Positions 19,304 to 29,157 of a stretch of DNA of 64,000 bases are shown in pieces. Positions within the stretch are counted from its first letter, which is position 1. Every line of letters starts with the position of its first letter. Position numbers and translations under genes: made by a program. This DNA is from Methylophilaceae bacterium (lineage in GTDB: Bacteria > Pseudomonadota > Gammaproteobacteria > Burkholderiales > Methylophilaceae): contig JAOKBJ010000005.1 of assembly GCA_028244835.1 (NCBI GenBank), forward strand, positions 61,595-125,594. Direction: 5' to 3'. A model generated the notes under the pieces. That model searched no databases. It was given only the letters and a program-made list of their open reading frames with translations, and had not been told where the DNA came from.

Positions 19304-20218
19304 ATGCATATAAGAGTTTTAGGTTCAGGTGCTGGTGGAGGGTTTCCGCAATGGAATTGCAATTGTGAAAACTGTGCGGGCTTAAGAGCCAGAAATCCAA
19401 ATTTAAAAGCAAGAACACAATCTTCTATTACCTTAAGTTCAAATGGTGAAGATTGGATATTATTTAATGCGTCACCAGATATTAGAGCTCAAATTGAATC
19501 CTTTCCTCCTCTCCAGCCAGCTAGAAAAATTAGAGATACGGGAATTTCATCTATTGTAATTACTGATGGGCAGATTGATCATGCCACTGGATTATTAATT
19601 TTAAGAGAGCATGATAAACCTTGGGATATTTACTGTACAAAATCAGTATATGAAGACATGACTACAGGCTACCCAATTTTCAATATATTAGGTCATTTTA
19701 GAGGTGTTAATTGGCACGAAGTTTCAACCGAACAAGTTCCATATACAATCCCAAAAGCAGATAACTTAATTTTTACAGCTGTCCCACTTAAAAGTGAGGC
19801 TCCTCCATATTCTCCTCATAGGCATAATACTGTCCCTGGTGATAATGTTGGATATAATATTGAAGATACTAAAACTGGCAAGACTCTTTTTTATGCTCCA
19901 GGATTAGGTGTTATTGAAAAACATGTTTTGGATTATATGGGTAATGCCGATGTAGTTTTAATTGATGGAACTGTATGGACAAATGATGAGATGTCGAGGC
20001 ATGGTATAAACGATAAATTAGCTAGTGAAATGGGCCATTTGGATCAATCAAGCAAAGGCGGCATTATGGAAACCCTAAGCAGTCTTAAAAAGCCACGTAA
20101 AATTTTAATTCATATTAATAACACTAATCCTATTCTTAGAGAAGATTCTGACGAGCGTAAAATTTTGAATTCTCATAATATTGAGGTGTCCCACGACGGT
20201 ATGGATATTATTATTTAA
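19304..20218 (+). CDS. pqqB: PqqB, PQQ biosynthesis metallo-beta-lactamase-fold protein
   Basis: The protein opens with [21 protein letters not shown], the PqqB hallmark. A metal-binding-like [12 protein letters not shown] replaces the HxHxDH of true metallo-beta-lactamases, as is normal in PqqB. At 304 residues it is full length. It is thought to act as a hydroxylase in the PQQ pathway, in the cytoplasm. AAGG lies about 10 nt before the ATG. It is the first pqq gene here; the 95 nt upstream encode no PqqA-like peptide in any forward frame. Confidence 0.95.
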   Translation: MHIRVLGSGAGGGFPQWNCNCENCAGLRARNPNLKARTQSSITLSSNGEDWILFNASPDIRAQIESFPPLQPARKIRDTGISSIVITDGQIDHATGLLILREHDKPWDIYCTKSVYEDMTTGYPIFNILGHFRGVNWHEVSTEQVPYTIPKADNLIFTAVPLKSEAPPYSPHRHNTVPGDNVGYNIEDTKTGKTLFYAPGLGVIEKHVLDYMGNADVVLIDGTVWTNDEMSRHGINDKLASEMGHLDQSSKGGIMETLSSLKKPRKILIHINNTNPILREDSDERKILNSHNIEVSHDGMDIII

Positions 20219-20228
20219 GGACTATTTG

Positions 20229-20975
20229 ATGAGTAAACCTTGGACAAGAAAAGAGTTTGAAGACAGGTTGAGAGAGAAAGGGAAAGGGTATCACATATAC
20301 CATCCTTTCCATGTGATGATGTATGAAGGTAAATTATCAAAAGAACAATTACAAAGCTGGGTGTTAAACAGATTTTATTATCAAATCAGCATCCCCTTAA
20401 AAGATGCTGCAATTCTATCCAATTGCCCAGATCAGGCGATTAGAAAAGAGTGGATTGTTAGAATTCTCGACCATGATGGTGAGGGTGAAGTTGAGGGAGG
20501 TATTGAAGCCTGGATTAACTTAGGTAAAGCCGTTGGCCTGTCTAGAGAAGATGTGATTTCACTTGAGCATGTTAGTCCAGGAGTTAGATTTGCGGTTGAT
20601 GCTTACATTAATTTTGCTAAACAACGTTCCTGGCAAGAATCAGTTTGCTCATCGCTTACAGAGTTATTTGCCCCTCACATTCATCAACAAAGAATTAGTT
20701 CTTGGCCTGAGATGTATCCTTGGATAGATGAATCGGGACTGACTTATTTTAAAAAGCGTTTAACTGAGGCAAGAAGAGATGTTGCGCATGGACTTGGAGT
20801 GACATTAGATTATTTCAGCGAAACAAGAGAAACTCAAAAGCAAGCCTTAGAGATTTTACAATTTAAATTAAACGTTCTGTGGGTTATTGCAGATTCAATT
20901 ATGCTTGCGTCATCAAATATAAAAGTAGAAGATAGAGATTATTTAAGACAACCAGTAATTAATTATGACGATTAA
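20229..20975 (+). CDS. pqqC: PqqC, pyrroloquinoline-quinone synthase
   Basis: Cofactor-free oxidase catalysing the final ring closure and eight-electron oxidation to PQQ. Helical protein of 248 residues with [39 protein letters not shown] and [14 protein letters not shown]. The ATG giving [11 protein letters not shown] is chosen, preceded by TAAGGA; an upstream in-frame ATG inside pqqB is less likely. The 3' end overlaps pqqD by 11 nt. Confidence 0.96.
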   Translation: MSKPWTRKEFEDRLREKGKGYHIYHPFHVMMYEGKLSKEQLQSWVLNRFYYQISIPLKDAAILSNCPDQAIRKEWIVRILDHDGEGEVEGGIEAWINLGKAVGLSREDVISLEHVSPGVRFAVDAYINFAKQRSWQESVCSSLTELFAPHIHQQRISSWPEMYPWIDESGLTYFKKRLTEARRDVAHGLGVTLDYFSETRETQKQALEILQFKLNVLWVIADSIMLASSNIKVEDRDYLRQPVINYDD

Positions 20976-21243
20976 AACTAAAGATATATATAAGATTGCA
21001 GCACACCATCGTTTTCAATGGGAGAAAGCACAGGATTGTTATGTAATTTTATTTCCAGAAGGTATGGTTAAACTGAATGGTAGTGCTGGAGAAGTTTTAA
21101 ATTTAGTCAACGGTGAGTCAACTGTTGAATCAATAACAGAGTTGTTAAGTAAGAAATTTACAGATGCCCCAAATATTGCTAAGGATATTGTAGGAATGAT
21201 AGAGTTAGCCTTAGATAAGGCATGGATTGAAAAGGTAAATTAG
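20965..21243 (+). CDS. pqqD: PqqD, PqqA-peptide chaperone
   Basis: Small RiPP-recognition protein of 92 residues that binds the PqqA precursor peptide and presents it to PqqE. The central [19 protein letters not shown] and [15 protein letters not shown] fit the family. It overlaps pqqC and is 4 nt before pqqE, so the three are translated together. Confidence 0.94.
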   Translation: MTIKTKDIYKIAAHHRFQWEKAQDCYVILFPEGMVKLNGSAGEVLNLVNGESTVESITELLSKKFTDAPNIAKDIVGMIELALDKAWIEKVN

Positions 21244-21247
21244 GAAA

Positions 21248-22438
21248 ATGGAAATAAACAAAAAAAATAATGGTGTTTCAGCTTCAACTACAGCAACGCA
21301 ACCATTGTGGTTACTTGCAGAGATTACCTATCAATGTCCACTCCAATGTGCTTTTTGTTATAACCCAACAGATTTTGATAAACATACTCAGAATGAACTA
21401 GATACTGATTCATGGATTAAGGTCTTAAGGCAAGCAAGAGATCTAGGAGCTGCTCAACTTGGAATTTCCGGAGGAGAGCCATTACTGAGAAAAGATATTG
21501 AAGAGATTGTGACTGAAGCCAGCTCATTAGGTTATTACAGTAATCTAATAACATCTGGTGCAGGTATGAATGAGAAAAGAATCGATGCACTAAAGGACGG
21601 TGGTCTTGATCATATTCAGTTATCAATGCATGATATCACCGAAGAAATTAATAATTTTATAACTAACACTAAAACATTCAAATTAAAACAAAAAGTAGCA
21701 GCTATGATTAAGGATAGAGGCTATCCAATGGTGCTAAACGTTGTTATGCATAGATACAATATTGATCATATTCAAGAAATTCTTGAAATGGCAGAAGGTC
21801 TAGGTGCGGACTATATAGAGCTAGCGAATACTCAGTATTATGGATGGTCATTGGTGAACAGAGATCAGTTGATGCCAAAAAAAGAACAAGTAGAGAATGC
21901 ATTAAAAGTAACGAACAAGTTTCGAGAGCGTGTTGGAAATAAGATGAAGATATTTTTTGTGGTCCCAGATTATTTTGATGATAGACCAAAAAAATGCATG
22001 AATGGATGGGGGGAGGTATTTATGATAGTTACTGCCAATGGAGATGTTCTACCATGTCATTCTGCAAGAGTGATTCCAAATTTAGAGTTTCCTAATGTTA
22101 AAGATTCACCTTTAAAAGGTGCCTGGTACGATTCACCAGCTTTCAATAAATTTCGTGGGGATGATTGGATGCAAGAACCCTGTAGAAGCTGCTCTGAAAA
22201 AGAAAATGATTTAGGTGGCTGTAGATGCCAAGCACTTTTATTGACTGGAAATGCCGAAGGTGCTGACCCAGTTTGTTCAAAATCTCCAGATCGGCACATA
22301 ATTGATCAAGCAATAAAAGATTCGCAAAATCCTGGTGTTGAAGCTAAACCTATTATGTTTAGAACAAATGAAAATTCTAAAAAAATAGATAAGGGTGATG
22401 AAAAAGATAGGTTAGCAAAATTTCACGCAACTCCTTAA
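21248..22438 (+). CDS. pqqE: PqqE, radical SAM PqqA cross-linking enzyme
   Basis: Joins the Glu and Tyr side chains of PqqA, the first step of PQQ synthesis. The radical SAM cysteines are in CPLQCAFCYNP (about residues 29-37). A C-terminal SPASM domain carries auxiliary-cluster cysteines (CMNGWGE, CHSARV, CRSCSEKENDLGGCRCQ, CSKSPDRH). Length of 396 residues is normal, with a charged C-terminal tail. No pqqF/pqqG protease gene follows; the next gene is an unrelated exporter. Confidence 0.96.
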   Translation: MEINKKNNGVSASTTATQPLWLLAEITYQCPLQCAFCYNPTDFDKHTQNELDTDSWIKVLRQARDLGAAQLGISGGEPLLRKDIEEIVTEASSLGYYSNLITSGAGMNEKRIDALKDGGLDHIQLSMHDITEEINNFITNTKTFKLKQKVAAMIKDRGYPMVLNVVMHRYNIDHIQEILEMAEGLGADYIELANTQYYGWSLVNRDQLMPKKEQVENALKVTNKFRERVGNKMKIFFVVPDYFDDRPKKCMNGWGEVFMIVTANGDVLPCHSARVIPNLEFPNVKDSPLKGAWYDSPAFNKFRGDDWMQEPCRSCSEKENDLGGCRCQALLLTGNAEGADPVCSKSPDRHIIDQAIKDSQNPGVEAKPIMFRTNENSKKIDKGDEKDRLAKFHATP

Positions 22439-22459
22439 TTGCAATATAATTAAAGTTGT

Positions 22460-23638
22460 ATGAGTCTTTTTCTCAATCCAAGAGTAATAACACTAGCTGC
22501 CTTAACATCTGTAGCTCCATTTGCTATCGATACTTATTTACCAGGATTTCATATCCTCTCTAAAGATTTATTAGCAACTCCAGAAGCAATACAACAAACT
22601 CTTACTTTCTATCTTCTTCCCTACACAATAATGCTTTTGTTCCATGGCCCAATTTCAGATGGGGTAGGTCGTATTAAAACCATGCAATGGGGCTTGATGC
22701 TTTTTTTATTTGCATCTCTGGGCTGTGCTTTTTCAACAACGGTTGAGTCTTTATGGTTTTTCCGGGCTTTGCAGGGTATTGGCGGCGGAGCTGGAAGTGT
22801 AGTTGCAAGAGCTATGGTAAGAGACCTCTACAAAGGCGCAGAGGCGCAAAGAGTAATGGCTACCGTTCAAATGTTATTTGGTATAGCCCCAGCAATAGCA
22901 CCAATGATAGGCGGACTTCTTTTGGGTTTTCATTGGCAAAGTATATTTATATTTTTAGCACTTTATGCTGCAGTAGCAATATTTATGGGTTCAAAAATTT
23001 TACCCGAAACCATGAAAAAAAATATGCTCGTCCCAATTTCTTTTAATAGCATAATTACAAGATACAAATTATTATTAACAAATAAAGAATATATTTGTTT
23101 GATTCTTTCTCTTTCTGCAAATTTTTCTGCATTTTTTATATATGTATTAGCAAGTCCTATTTTTTTAATTGATCACCTTGGCTTTACTACTCAGCAGTTT
23201 GGTTATCTATTTATACCAACTGTATCTGGAATGTTAATTGGCTCATTTATTGCTAAGAAAACTGCTGGAGTTGTAAGGTCATCATTGGTACTTAAATATG
23301 GTTATTATTTTATGTTTTTTATTTCGTTATTAAATTTGTTATTTTGCAGCTTAATGCCTGATAATGCTTTTTTTAATATTGGATTTATTGCTCTTTACAA
23401 TATTGGCATGGCTTCTGTAATGCCTATTATTTCACTGGCTGGTTTAGATTGCTTTCCCAAAATTAGAGGTACTGCAGCTTCAGGACAAGCATTTACACAA
23501 ATGTTATTTGCTTCTATTGTTGCTGGACTTTTAGTCCCAATTCTTTGGTTTTCGACTTTTGGATTATCACTCGGGTTGTTCTTTTTAATTAGCTTTGGTT
23601 TTACTACAATTACAAAAACTAATTTATGGAAATTATAA
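22460..23638 (+). CDS. MFS drug-resistance transporter, Bcr/CflA type
   Basis: Inner-membrane protein of 392 residues with about 12 helices. The N-terminal AIDTYLPGFHILSKDL and GPISDGVGRIKTM, and the motif GIGGGAGSVVARAMVRDLY in helix 4, are typical of the Bcr/CflA family of drug/proton antiporters. The substrate is unknown. It starts 21 nt after pqqE, so it may be expressed with the pqq operon. It converges on fdxA with a shared bidirectional terminator. Confidence 0.88.
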   Translation: MSLFLNPRVITLAALTSVAPFAIDTYLPGFHILSKDLLATPEAIQQTLTFYLLPYTIMLLFHGPISDGVGRIKTMQWGLMLFLFASLGCAFSTTVESLWFFRALQGIGGGAGSVVARAMVRDLYKGAEAQRVMATVQMLFGIAPAIAPMIGGLLLGFHWQSIFIFLALYAAVAIFMGSKILPETMKKNMLVPISFNSIITRYKLLLTNKEYICLILSLSANFSAFFIYVLASPIFLIDHLGFTTQQFGYLFIPTVSGMLIGSFIAKKTAGVVRSSLVLKYGYYFMFFISLLNLLFCSLMPDNAFFNIGFIALYNIGMASVMPIISLAGLDCFPKIRGTAASGQAFTQMLFASIVAGLLVPILWFSTFGLSLGLFFLISFGFTTITKTNLWKL

Positions 23639-23668
23639 AAGCTACCTCGAAGGGAACTTTTATAATTT
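23630..23668. terminator. Bidirectional terminator between the exporter gene and fdxA
   Basis: A perfect 12-bp inverted repeat, AAATTATAAAAG (23630-23641) and CTTTTATAATTT (23657-23668), with a 15-nt loop. T-runs at the stem ends occur in both directions. It includes the last codons of both convergent genes. Confidence 0.75.
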
Positions 23669-23989
23669 CTCGATTAGTAATTCACGTTTATTTGGTTCGC
23701 CATTAAATTTTTCTGCGTCTGGAAGCGCGTCTTTTCTAGCTGTTATAACTGGCCATACCTTAGCTAACCTGGCATTTATTTCTATAAAATCTTGCTGATC
23801 TTCAGGAACGTCATCGTCAGCAAATATTGCCTCTACTGGACACTCTGCGACGCATAGCGTGCAGTCAATACATTCTTCTGGATCAATTGCGAGGAAGTTT
23901 GGGCCCTCAACAAAACAGTCGACTGGGCAAACATCAACACAATCAGTATATTTACATTGAATACAAGTTTCAGTTACAACATAAGTCAT
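23660..23989 (-). CDS. fdxA: Seven-iron ferredoxin FdxA
   Basis: Soluble ferredoxin of 109 residues. The N-terminal cluster region is [18 protein letters not shown] and the second is [16 protein letters not shown], the pattern of [3Fe-4S][4Fe-4S] ferredoxins of the Azotobacter FdI type. The C-terminal extension is usual for FdxA. It lies 50 nt downstream of cysN in the same direction. Because the sulfite reductase gene here has no flavoprotein partner, FdxA could be its electron donor; that is inference from proximity. Confidence 0.92.
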   Translation of the reverse strand: MTYVVTETCIQCKYTDCVDVCPVDCFVEGPNFLAIDPEECIDCTLCVAECPVEAIFADDDVPEDQQDFIEINARLAKVWPVITARKDALPDAEKFNGEPNKRELLIEKL

Positions 23990-24039
23990 TTTTATTTCCC
24001 TTTAATCTAATTAATTAATATTTTAAATTATTTTTCTTA

Positions 24040-25326
24040 CTAATCCAATAATTCAATCATCCCTGCGCCTACTGTATGAAATGTAGATTCATCAACTATA
24101 ATAAAAGCTCCTGTACCTCTATTTTCAATATAATTATCAACAACTAACGGCTGTGCTAATTTAAATGAAATATTTGCAATATCATTTGTTTGTAGTTTGC
24201 TCACCTCTTCTGAATCAAGAGTTTGAATATTTATTTTATAATTAATACTTGTAATTTTAGCTTTTGATGCTTGAGTAGTATGCATAATTAAATAAGTTCT
24301 ATTAGGTGCCAGGGGCTCTTCTGCAAACCAACAAACCATTCCTGTAAAATTTTTAATAGCACCAACTGAGTCACTTTGATGAACCAACATATCACCTCTA
24401 GAAATATCAATTTCATCTGCTAATGAAACTGTAATTGATTGTTCAGGAATTGCTTCTTCAATCTGTTGCTCACCAATTCTAATTTCTTTTATCACTGATT
24501 CGCGTCCAGATGGTAAAACTTTAACCTTATCGTTTACTTTAAGAAGACCAGATTCTATTCTACCCATAAATGCTCTAAAATCATGTAGCTCTTTATTAAC
24601 AGACTCTCTTGGACGGCATACATATTGTATAGGGAAGCGCAATGACGATTCTTTAATGTCTTCACTAGTATCAAGATCTTCTAGTAATTGAAGCAGTGTT
24701 GCACCATGATACCATTCCATTGAATTGCCTCTATCAACAATCATATCGCCTTTAAGCGCTGAAATAGGTAAAAAATTAATATTAATAGGAGAACTTAAAG
24801 GAGAGATATTTTTTTCAAATTCTTTATAATCTTCACAAATAGAATTATATTGATTTTCGTCATAATTGATTAAATCCATTTTATTTACTGCAACTATCAC
24901 ATGCTTTATTCCAAGTAATTTCGCTAAATATGTATGGCGCTTAGTTTGCGTTAATATTCCTTTTCTAGCATCGATTAAAATAATTGCAAGTTGTGCAGTA
25001 GATGCAGCGGTAACCATATTGCGTGTATATTGTTCGTGCCCAGGCGCATCAGCAATAATATATTTACGTTTGCCAGTACTAAAATATCGATAGGCAACAT
25101 CAATAGTAATTCCTTGCTCTCTTTCTGCTTGAAGACCATCAGTTATTAATGAAAGATCAACTTCTGTCATACCTTTTTTCTTAGAAGTTTTTTCAATTTG
25201 ACTTAAGGTATCGGTTAAAATTGTTTTAGTATCAAACAGTAGTCTACCTATGACTGTACTTTTACCATCATCAACACTTCCGCAAGTCATAAATCTAAGT
25301 ACAGTATTATTTGTAACTTTTTTCAT
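24040..25326 (-). CDS. cysN: Sulfate adenylyltransferase subunit 1 (GTPase)
   Basis: EF-Tu-like GTPase that drives activation of sulfate to APS together with CysD. GTPase motifs are GSVDDGKST (residues 16-24), DAPGHEQYTRNM and NKMD. The start giving MKKVTNNTVLRFMTCGS is chosen: it lies immediately after the cysD stop, while the longer open frame would run back into cysD. There is no C-terminal APS kinase (CysC) fusion; the protein ends after the EF-Tu-like beta barrels (about 428 residues). Confidence 0.95.
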   Translation of the reverse strand: MKKVTNNTVLRFMTCGSVDDGKSTVIGRLLFDTKTILTDTLSQIEKTSKKKGMTEVDLSLITDGLQAEREQGITIDVAYRYFSTGKRKYIIADAPGHEQYTRNMVTAASTAQLAIILIDARKGILTQTKRHTYLAKLLGIKHVIVAVNKMDLINYDENQYNSICEDYKEFEKNISPLSSPININFLPISALKGDMIVDRGNSMEWYHGATLLQLLEDLDTSEDIKESSLRFPIQYVCRPRESVNKELHDFRAFMGRIESGLLKVNDKVKVLPSGRESVIKEIRIGEQQIEEAIPEQSITVSLADEIDISRGDMLVHQSDSVGAIKNFTGMVCWFAEEPLAPNRTYLIMHTTQASKAKITSINYKINIQTLDSEEVSKLQTNDIANISFKLAQPLVVDNYIENRGTGAFIIVDESTFHTVGAGMIELLD

Positions 25327-25327
25327 T

Positions 25328-26230
25328 TTAGAAATACCCTTCTTTTTTTCTCTGCTCCATGGATGCTTCTGAAACTTGATCATCAAGCCTTGTTGCCCCT
25401 CTTTCCGAGATTGATGTTGAAGCAGTTTCTAATATTATTTTTTCAACTGTATCGGCATCACTCTCAACAGGGGCTGTGCATGTTATATCCCCAACAGTTC
25501 TGAATCTAACCATAATTTTCTCAACAACCTCATTCTCTTTTAAAGGCGTTACATTGGTTATTGGAACAATAGAGTTATCTCTTCTTACAATCTCTCTTTG
25601 GTGGGCAAAATAAATGTCAGGTAGTTCAAGTTTTTCTCTTTCAATATATTGCCAAACATCCATTTCTGTCCAATTTGAGATTGGAAATGCTCTAATATTT
25701 TCACCTTTATGAACTTTTGCATTATATAGATCCCAAAGTTCAGGTCTTTGGTTTTTTGGATCCCATTGGCCAAATTCATCACGAAAGCTCATGATTCTTT
25801 CTTTTGCTCTTGCTTTTTCTTCATCCCTTCTCGCTCCACCAATACAACAATCGAAACCATGCTCTTCAATCGCTTCTAGCAACGTTATTGATTGATATTT
25901 ATTTCTTGGCTCATCATTAGATTTTAAAACAATCGACCCATTTTTCATTGAGTCTTCAAGTGAGGCTACAATCAATCTTTCACCTAAGTCTCTTACTTTT
26001 TTATCTCTAAAATTAATAACTTCAGGGTAGTTATGGCCTGTATCAATATGCATCATTGGAAAAGGAAATCTGCCAGGCCTAAATGCTTTTTCTGCAATTC
26101 TTAATAAGCAAAGAGAATCCTTTCCGCCAGAGAAAAGCAAAACAGGATTACTACATTGTCCTGCTACTTCTCTCATTATATGTATAGCTTCTGATTCTAG
26201 CCAATCTAAATGAGATAATAATTTTTTCAT
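25328..26230 (-). CDS. cysD: Sulfate adenylyltransferase subunit 2
   Basis: Catalytic half of ATP sulfurylase, an adenine-nucleotide alpha hydrolase. The PP-loop LLFSGGKDSLCLLRIAEKAF begins near residue 31; CCIGGARRDEEKARAKER and RFRTVGDITCTAPVES are family signatures. Length of 300 residues is normal. It overlaps cysH by 4 nt and abuts cysN, consistent with one operon. Confidence 0.97.
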   Translation of the reverse strand: MKKLLSHLDWLESEAIHIMREVAGQCSNPVLLFSGGKDSLCLLRIAEKAFRPGRFPFPMMHIDTGHNYPEVINFRDKKVRDLGERLIVASLEDSMKNGSIVLKSNDEPRNKYQSITLLEAIEEHGFDCCIGGARRDEEKARAKERIMSFRDEFGQWDPKNQRPELWDLYNAKVHKGENIRAFPISNWTEMDVWQYIEREKLELPDIYFAHQREIVRRDNSIVPITNVTPLKENEVVEKIMVRFRTVGDITCTAPVESDADTVEKIILETASTSISERGATRLDDQVSEASMEQRKKEGYF

Positions 26231-26859
26231 TTTTTATCACCTTTATTATGAAGCCCACATTCTCTTTTTTCATCTACTTTTGTTGGGTCAAAATAATCAA
26301 ATTCATTTTCTAAGTTATGCTTATTCATATATCCATCTAGGTCTAAATCTGACCAATAGTAAAAAGGACTTATTTTTAAAAGACCTTCGTTGGTTTTAGT
26401 AACGATATCTATATTATTTCTGAATTCTGTCTGTCCTTTTCTTAGATTTGTTACCCATAAATCAGGTTTAATTTCTTCCATAGCTCTCTTAAAAGGCTCA
26501 AGTTTAACTTGTTGTGTAAATTCCTCATGTCTTTGGTCGTCAATGTCTGGGACTTCTCCCATAAAAATTTCTCTATGAGCTGTGGTTTGCGATGGCACGT
26601 ATAATTTAAGATTTAAATTTAAAGTAGAAATAATTTTTTCAGCATAAACATAAGTTGCCTTAGTGTTATAACCTGAGTCACACCATACAACCTTAATATC
26701 TGGCATCACCTCTGTGCATAAATGAATTATCGCAACTTCATAAGGACGAAAATTTGTAGTAAGTATAGGGCTTTTGCTGTTCTCCAATGCCCGTATTATT
26801 ATATCTGAGGGACTTTTATCTCTTAATTCTTTATTGAAAATAGATATGTCTTTATTCAT
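26227..26859 (-). CDS. cysH: Phosphoadenylyl-sulfate / adenylyl-sulfate reductase
   Basis: Reduces activated sulfate to sulfite using thioredoxin. The catalytic cysteine is in the C-terminal ECGLH motif near residue 200. The paired cysteines (CC ... CxxC) that hold the [4Fe-4S] cluster in typical bacterial APS reductases are absent, so it looks like the PAPS-specific or cluster-free type. No cysC gene for APS kinase is in the window, leaving the substrate unresolved. The protein (210 residues) is rather short. It lies between DUF934 and cysD in the operon. Confidence 0.85.
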   Translation of the reverse strand: MNKDISIFNKELRDKSPSDIIIRALENSKSPILTTNFRPYEVAIIHLCTEVMPDIKVVWCDSGYNTKATYVYAEKIISTLNLNLKLYVPSQTTAHREIFMGEVPDIDDQRHEEFTQQVKLEPFKRAMEEIKPDLWVTNLRKGQTEFRNNIDIVTKTNEGLLKISPFYYWSDLDLDGYMNKHNLENEFDYFDPTKVDEKRECGLHNKGDKK

Positions 26860-26885
26860 TTTATTTTTTTTCTTTCATTTTAAAA

Positions 26886-27488
26886 TTATCGTTTCCTGCG
26901 CTTCCATACTGGCTCTAAAATATCAGAGGCCCCTTGATATGGATCACTAAAATCATTCAACCCTTTTATTGCATCTTTTGCATTGCGGTCTTCTCTTATT
27001 AAATAACTATCAAAACCTGAACGCTTTAAAAAAAATATTTGGTCTCTTAATACATCTCCGAATGCTCTTAATTCATTTTTAAAATTATATTTATTCCTTA
27101 ATTGACTACCAATTGAAAATATTCTTCCATCAGCAAATTTTTCAACATGTATAGCAATTAAAGGAAAGTGATTTAAGTCGCCGATAGCTTCTGTAAATTT
27201 GTGAATCTCTTCGTGGGTTGAAAACCATATACCAATTTCTTCATTCGCCAATCTTTCTTTTAGTTTTTCTTGATGAAGCATAAATACCTTTAATGGCAAT
27301 AAAACCTTACCTGTATCGGAAAAAATTGTTTCTTTTACTTGTTTGCTAGCAGGATAATCTTCACCTGAAAGCTTAAAAGCTACTACTTTACCAGCTTGCA
27401 TTCTAATTACTTGCTCTGTTTCAGCTAATTCAGTAATTACCCAATCGTCTTTTACGATATCTTTACCTTTAATTAATTGCGACGTCAT
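26886..27488 (-). CDS. DUF934 family protein linked to sulfite reductase
   Basis: A 200-residue soluble protein with the conserved block FADGRIFSIGSQLRNKY ... GDVLRDQIFFLKRSGFDSY, recognisable as the DUF934 family. Members are commonly found directly after cysI and before cysH in beta- and alphaproteobacteria and are presumed to help sulfite reduction, but no activity is established that I know of. It overlaps cysI by 4 nt, so the two are probably made together. Confidence 0.82.
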   Translation of the reverse strand: MTSQLIKGKDIVKDDWVITELAETEQVIRMQAGKVVAFKLSGEDYPASKQVKETIFSDTGKVLLPLKVFMLHQEKLKERLANEEIGIWFSTHEEIHKFTEAIGDLNHFPLIAIHVEKFADGRIFSIGSQLRNKYNFKNELRAFGDVLRDQIFFLKRSGFDSYLIREDRNAKDAIKGLNDFSDPYQGASDILEPVWKRRKR

Positions 27489-29143
27489 TTAGTAACCTCT
27501 GAATCTTTATAGATATAATTTTTAAAAGGCTCAAGACCTATCCGTGAAACACAGTCTATAAAAATTTCTTCTTTTTGCCTGTTATTTAAATAAACCTCAA
27601 TAATTTTTTTAACAATAACTGGCATTTCTTCAGCGGAAAAAGAGGGCCCAATTACTTTCCCAATACTTGCAAAATTACCTTGGTTCCCACCAAGGGTTAC
27701 TTGATACCATTCACTTCCATCTTTATCAACACCCAATATGCCAATATGTCCAACATGATGATGTCCGCATGCATTCATACAACCTGAGATATTTAGATTC
27801 AAATCTCCAATATCATGTAAATAATCCATATCATCAAATAGATCCTGAATAGATTGTGCGATTGGAATACTTTTAGCATTAGCTAGCGAGCAAAAATCAC
27901 CACCTGGGCAGCATATAATATCTGTTAAAAGCCCTATGTTTGGAGTGACGAGATGGTATTCTTTAGCTTTAATCCATAACTCATAAAGCCTATCCTCTTG
28001 AACGTCAGCTAAAATTAAGTTTTGCTCATGTGACACTCTAATTTCACCAAAGCTGTATGCATCAGCTAAGGTTGAAACTGCTTTCATTTGAGTCGATGAT
28101 GCATCTCCAGGTGCACATCCAGTTTCTTTTAAAGAAAAAGTAACTGCACGGTAACCTGTCTTTTTGTGTCCTTTAGTCGATCTAGACAACCACTGATTAA
28201 ACGCTTTATTTGAACCATGATCTTTAAGATTATTTTTTATATCTTTTTTATAGTCCGGTTCTGAAAAGTATTTTTTTACTCGGCTCAACTCTTCCACATT
28301 AATAGTATTTGGACCATTTTTTATATATCTCCACTCATCCTCAACAAGCTTTTTGAATGCTTCAATCCCAAGCGATTTAACTAGTATTTTTATTCTCGCC
28401 TTGTACATATTATCTCTTCGCCCGTAAAGATTGTAGACGCGTAAAATTGCTTCACAGTAAGTGAGAATATGCTCCCATTCAAGTTCATTTTTTATAACAG
28501 ATCCAATGATCGGAGTTCTTCCTAATCCTCCACCAACCCAAACCTTTATACTCATTTTATTATTTGTATTAATAAAAAACTCAAGACCAATATCATGACA
28601 TTGAACTAATGCACGATCTTTTGATGACCCAGTGATGGCAATCTTAAATTTTCTTGGAAGCAAAGCAAATTCAGGATGAAATGTACTCCATTGTCTTATG
28701 ATTTCTGCAATATGTCTTGGATCGATGATTTCATCATCAGTAACACCTGCAAATTGATCTGTGGTTATATTTCTAATACAGTTGCCTGAAGTTTGAATAG
28801 CATGCATCTCTACTTCAGCTAGCTCTCTTAGTATATTAGGGGTATCTTCTAGCTTTGGCCAATTAAATTGGATATTCTGCCTGGTACTAAAATGTCCGTA
28901 TCCCCGATCGTATTTGTCAGCAATATCGGCTAATTTATATAGTTGTTTCGAAGAAAGGAGTCCGTAGGGAATCGCTACTCTCAACATAGGCGCATGACGT
29001 TGGATATATAAGCCATTTTGCAGCCTGAGAGGCCTAAATTCTTCATCCGACAATTCTTTGTTTAAATAACGATTGAGTTGATTCTGATATTGATTCACTC
29101 TTTCATTAACAATTTTTTGATCAATGTGATCATATTTATACAT
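27485..29143 (-). CDS. cysI: Sulfite reductase hemoprotein (siroheme, [4Fe-4S])
   Basis: Six-electron reduction of sulfite to sulfide. Two ferrodoxin-like/siroheme repeats are visible: the N-terminal one with QTSGNCIRNITTDQFAG and the C-terminal cluster-binding cysteines in IICCPGGDFCSLA and NISGCMNACGHHHVGHIGILG. The 552-residue length matches CysI and related nitrite/sulfite reductases. No cysJ flavoprotein is adjacent; ferredoxin may be the donor. Nitrite reductase activity cannot be excluded from sequence, but the cysH, cysD and cysN neighbours argue for sulfite. Confidence 0.9.
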   Translation of the reverse strand: MYKYDHIDQKIVNERVNQYQNQLNRYLNKELSDEEFRPLRLQNGLYIQRHAPMLRVAIPYGLLSSKQLYKLADIADKYDRGYGHFSTRQNIQFNWPKLEDTPNILRELAEVEMHAIQTSGNCIRNITTDQFAGVTDDEIIDPRHIAEIIRQWSTFHPEFALLPRKFKIAITGSSKDRALVQCHDIGLEFFINTNNKMSIKVWVGGGLGRTPIIGSVIKNELEWEHILTYCEAILRVYNLYGRRDNMYKARIKILVKSLGIEAFKKLVEDEWRYIKNGPNTINVEELSRVKKYFSEPDYKKDIKNNLKDHGSNKAFNQWLSRSTKGHKKTGYRAVTFSLKETGCAPGDASSTQMKAVSTLADAYSFGEIRVSHEQNLILADVQEDRLYELWIKAKEYHLVTPNIGLLTDIICCPGGDFCSLANAKSIPIAQSIQDLFDDMDYLHDIGDLNLNISGCMNACGHHHVGHIGILGVDKDGSEWYQVTLGGNQGNFASIGKVIGPSFSAEEMPVIVKKIIEVYLNNRQKEEIFIDCVSRIGLEPFKNYIYKDSEVTK

Positions 29144-29157
29144 ATAAAACCTTTTTA

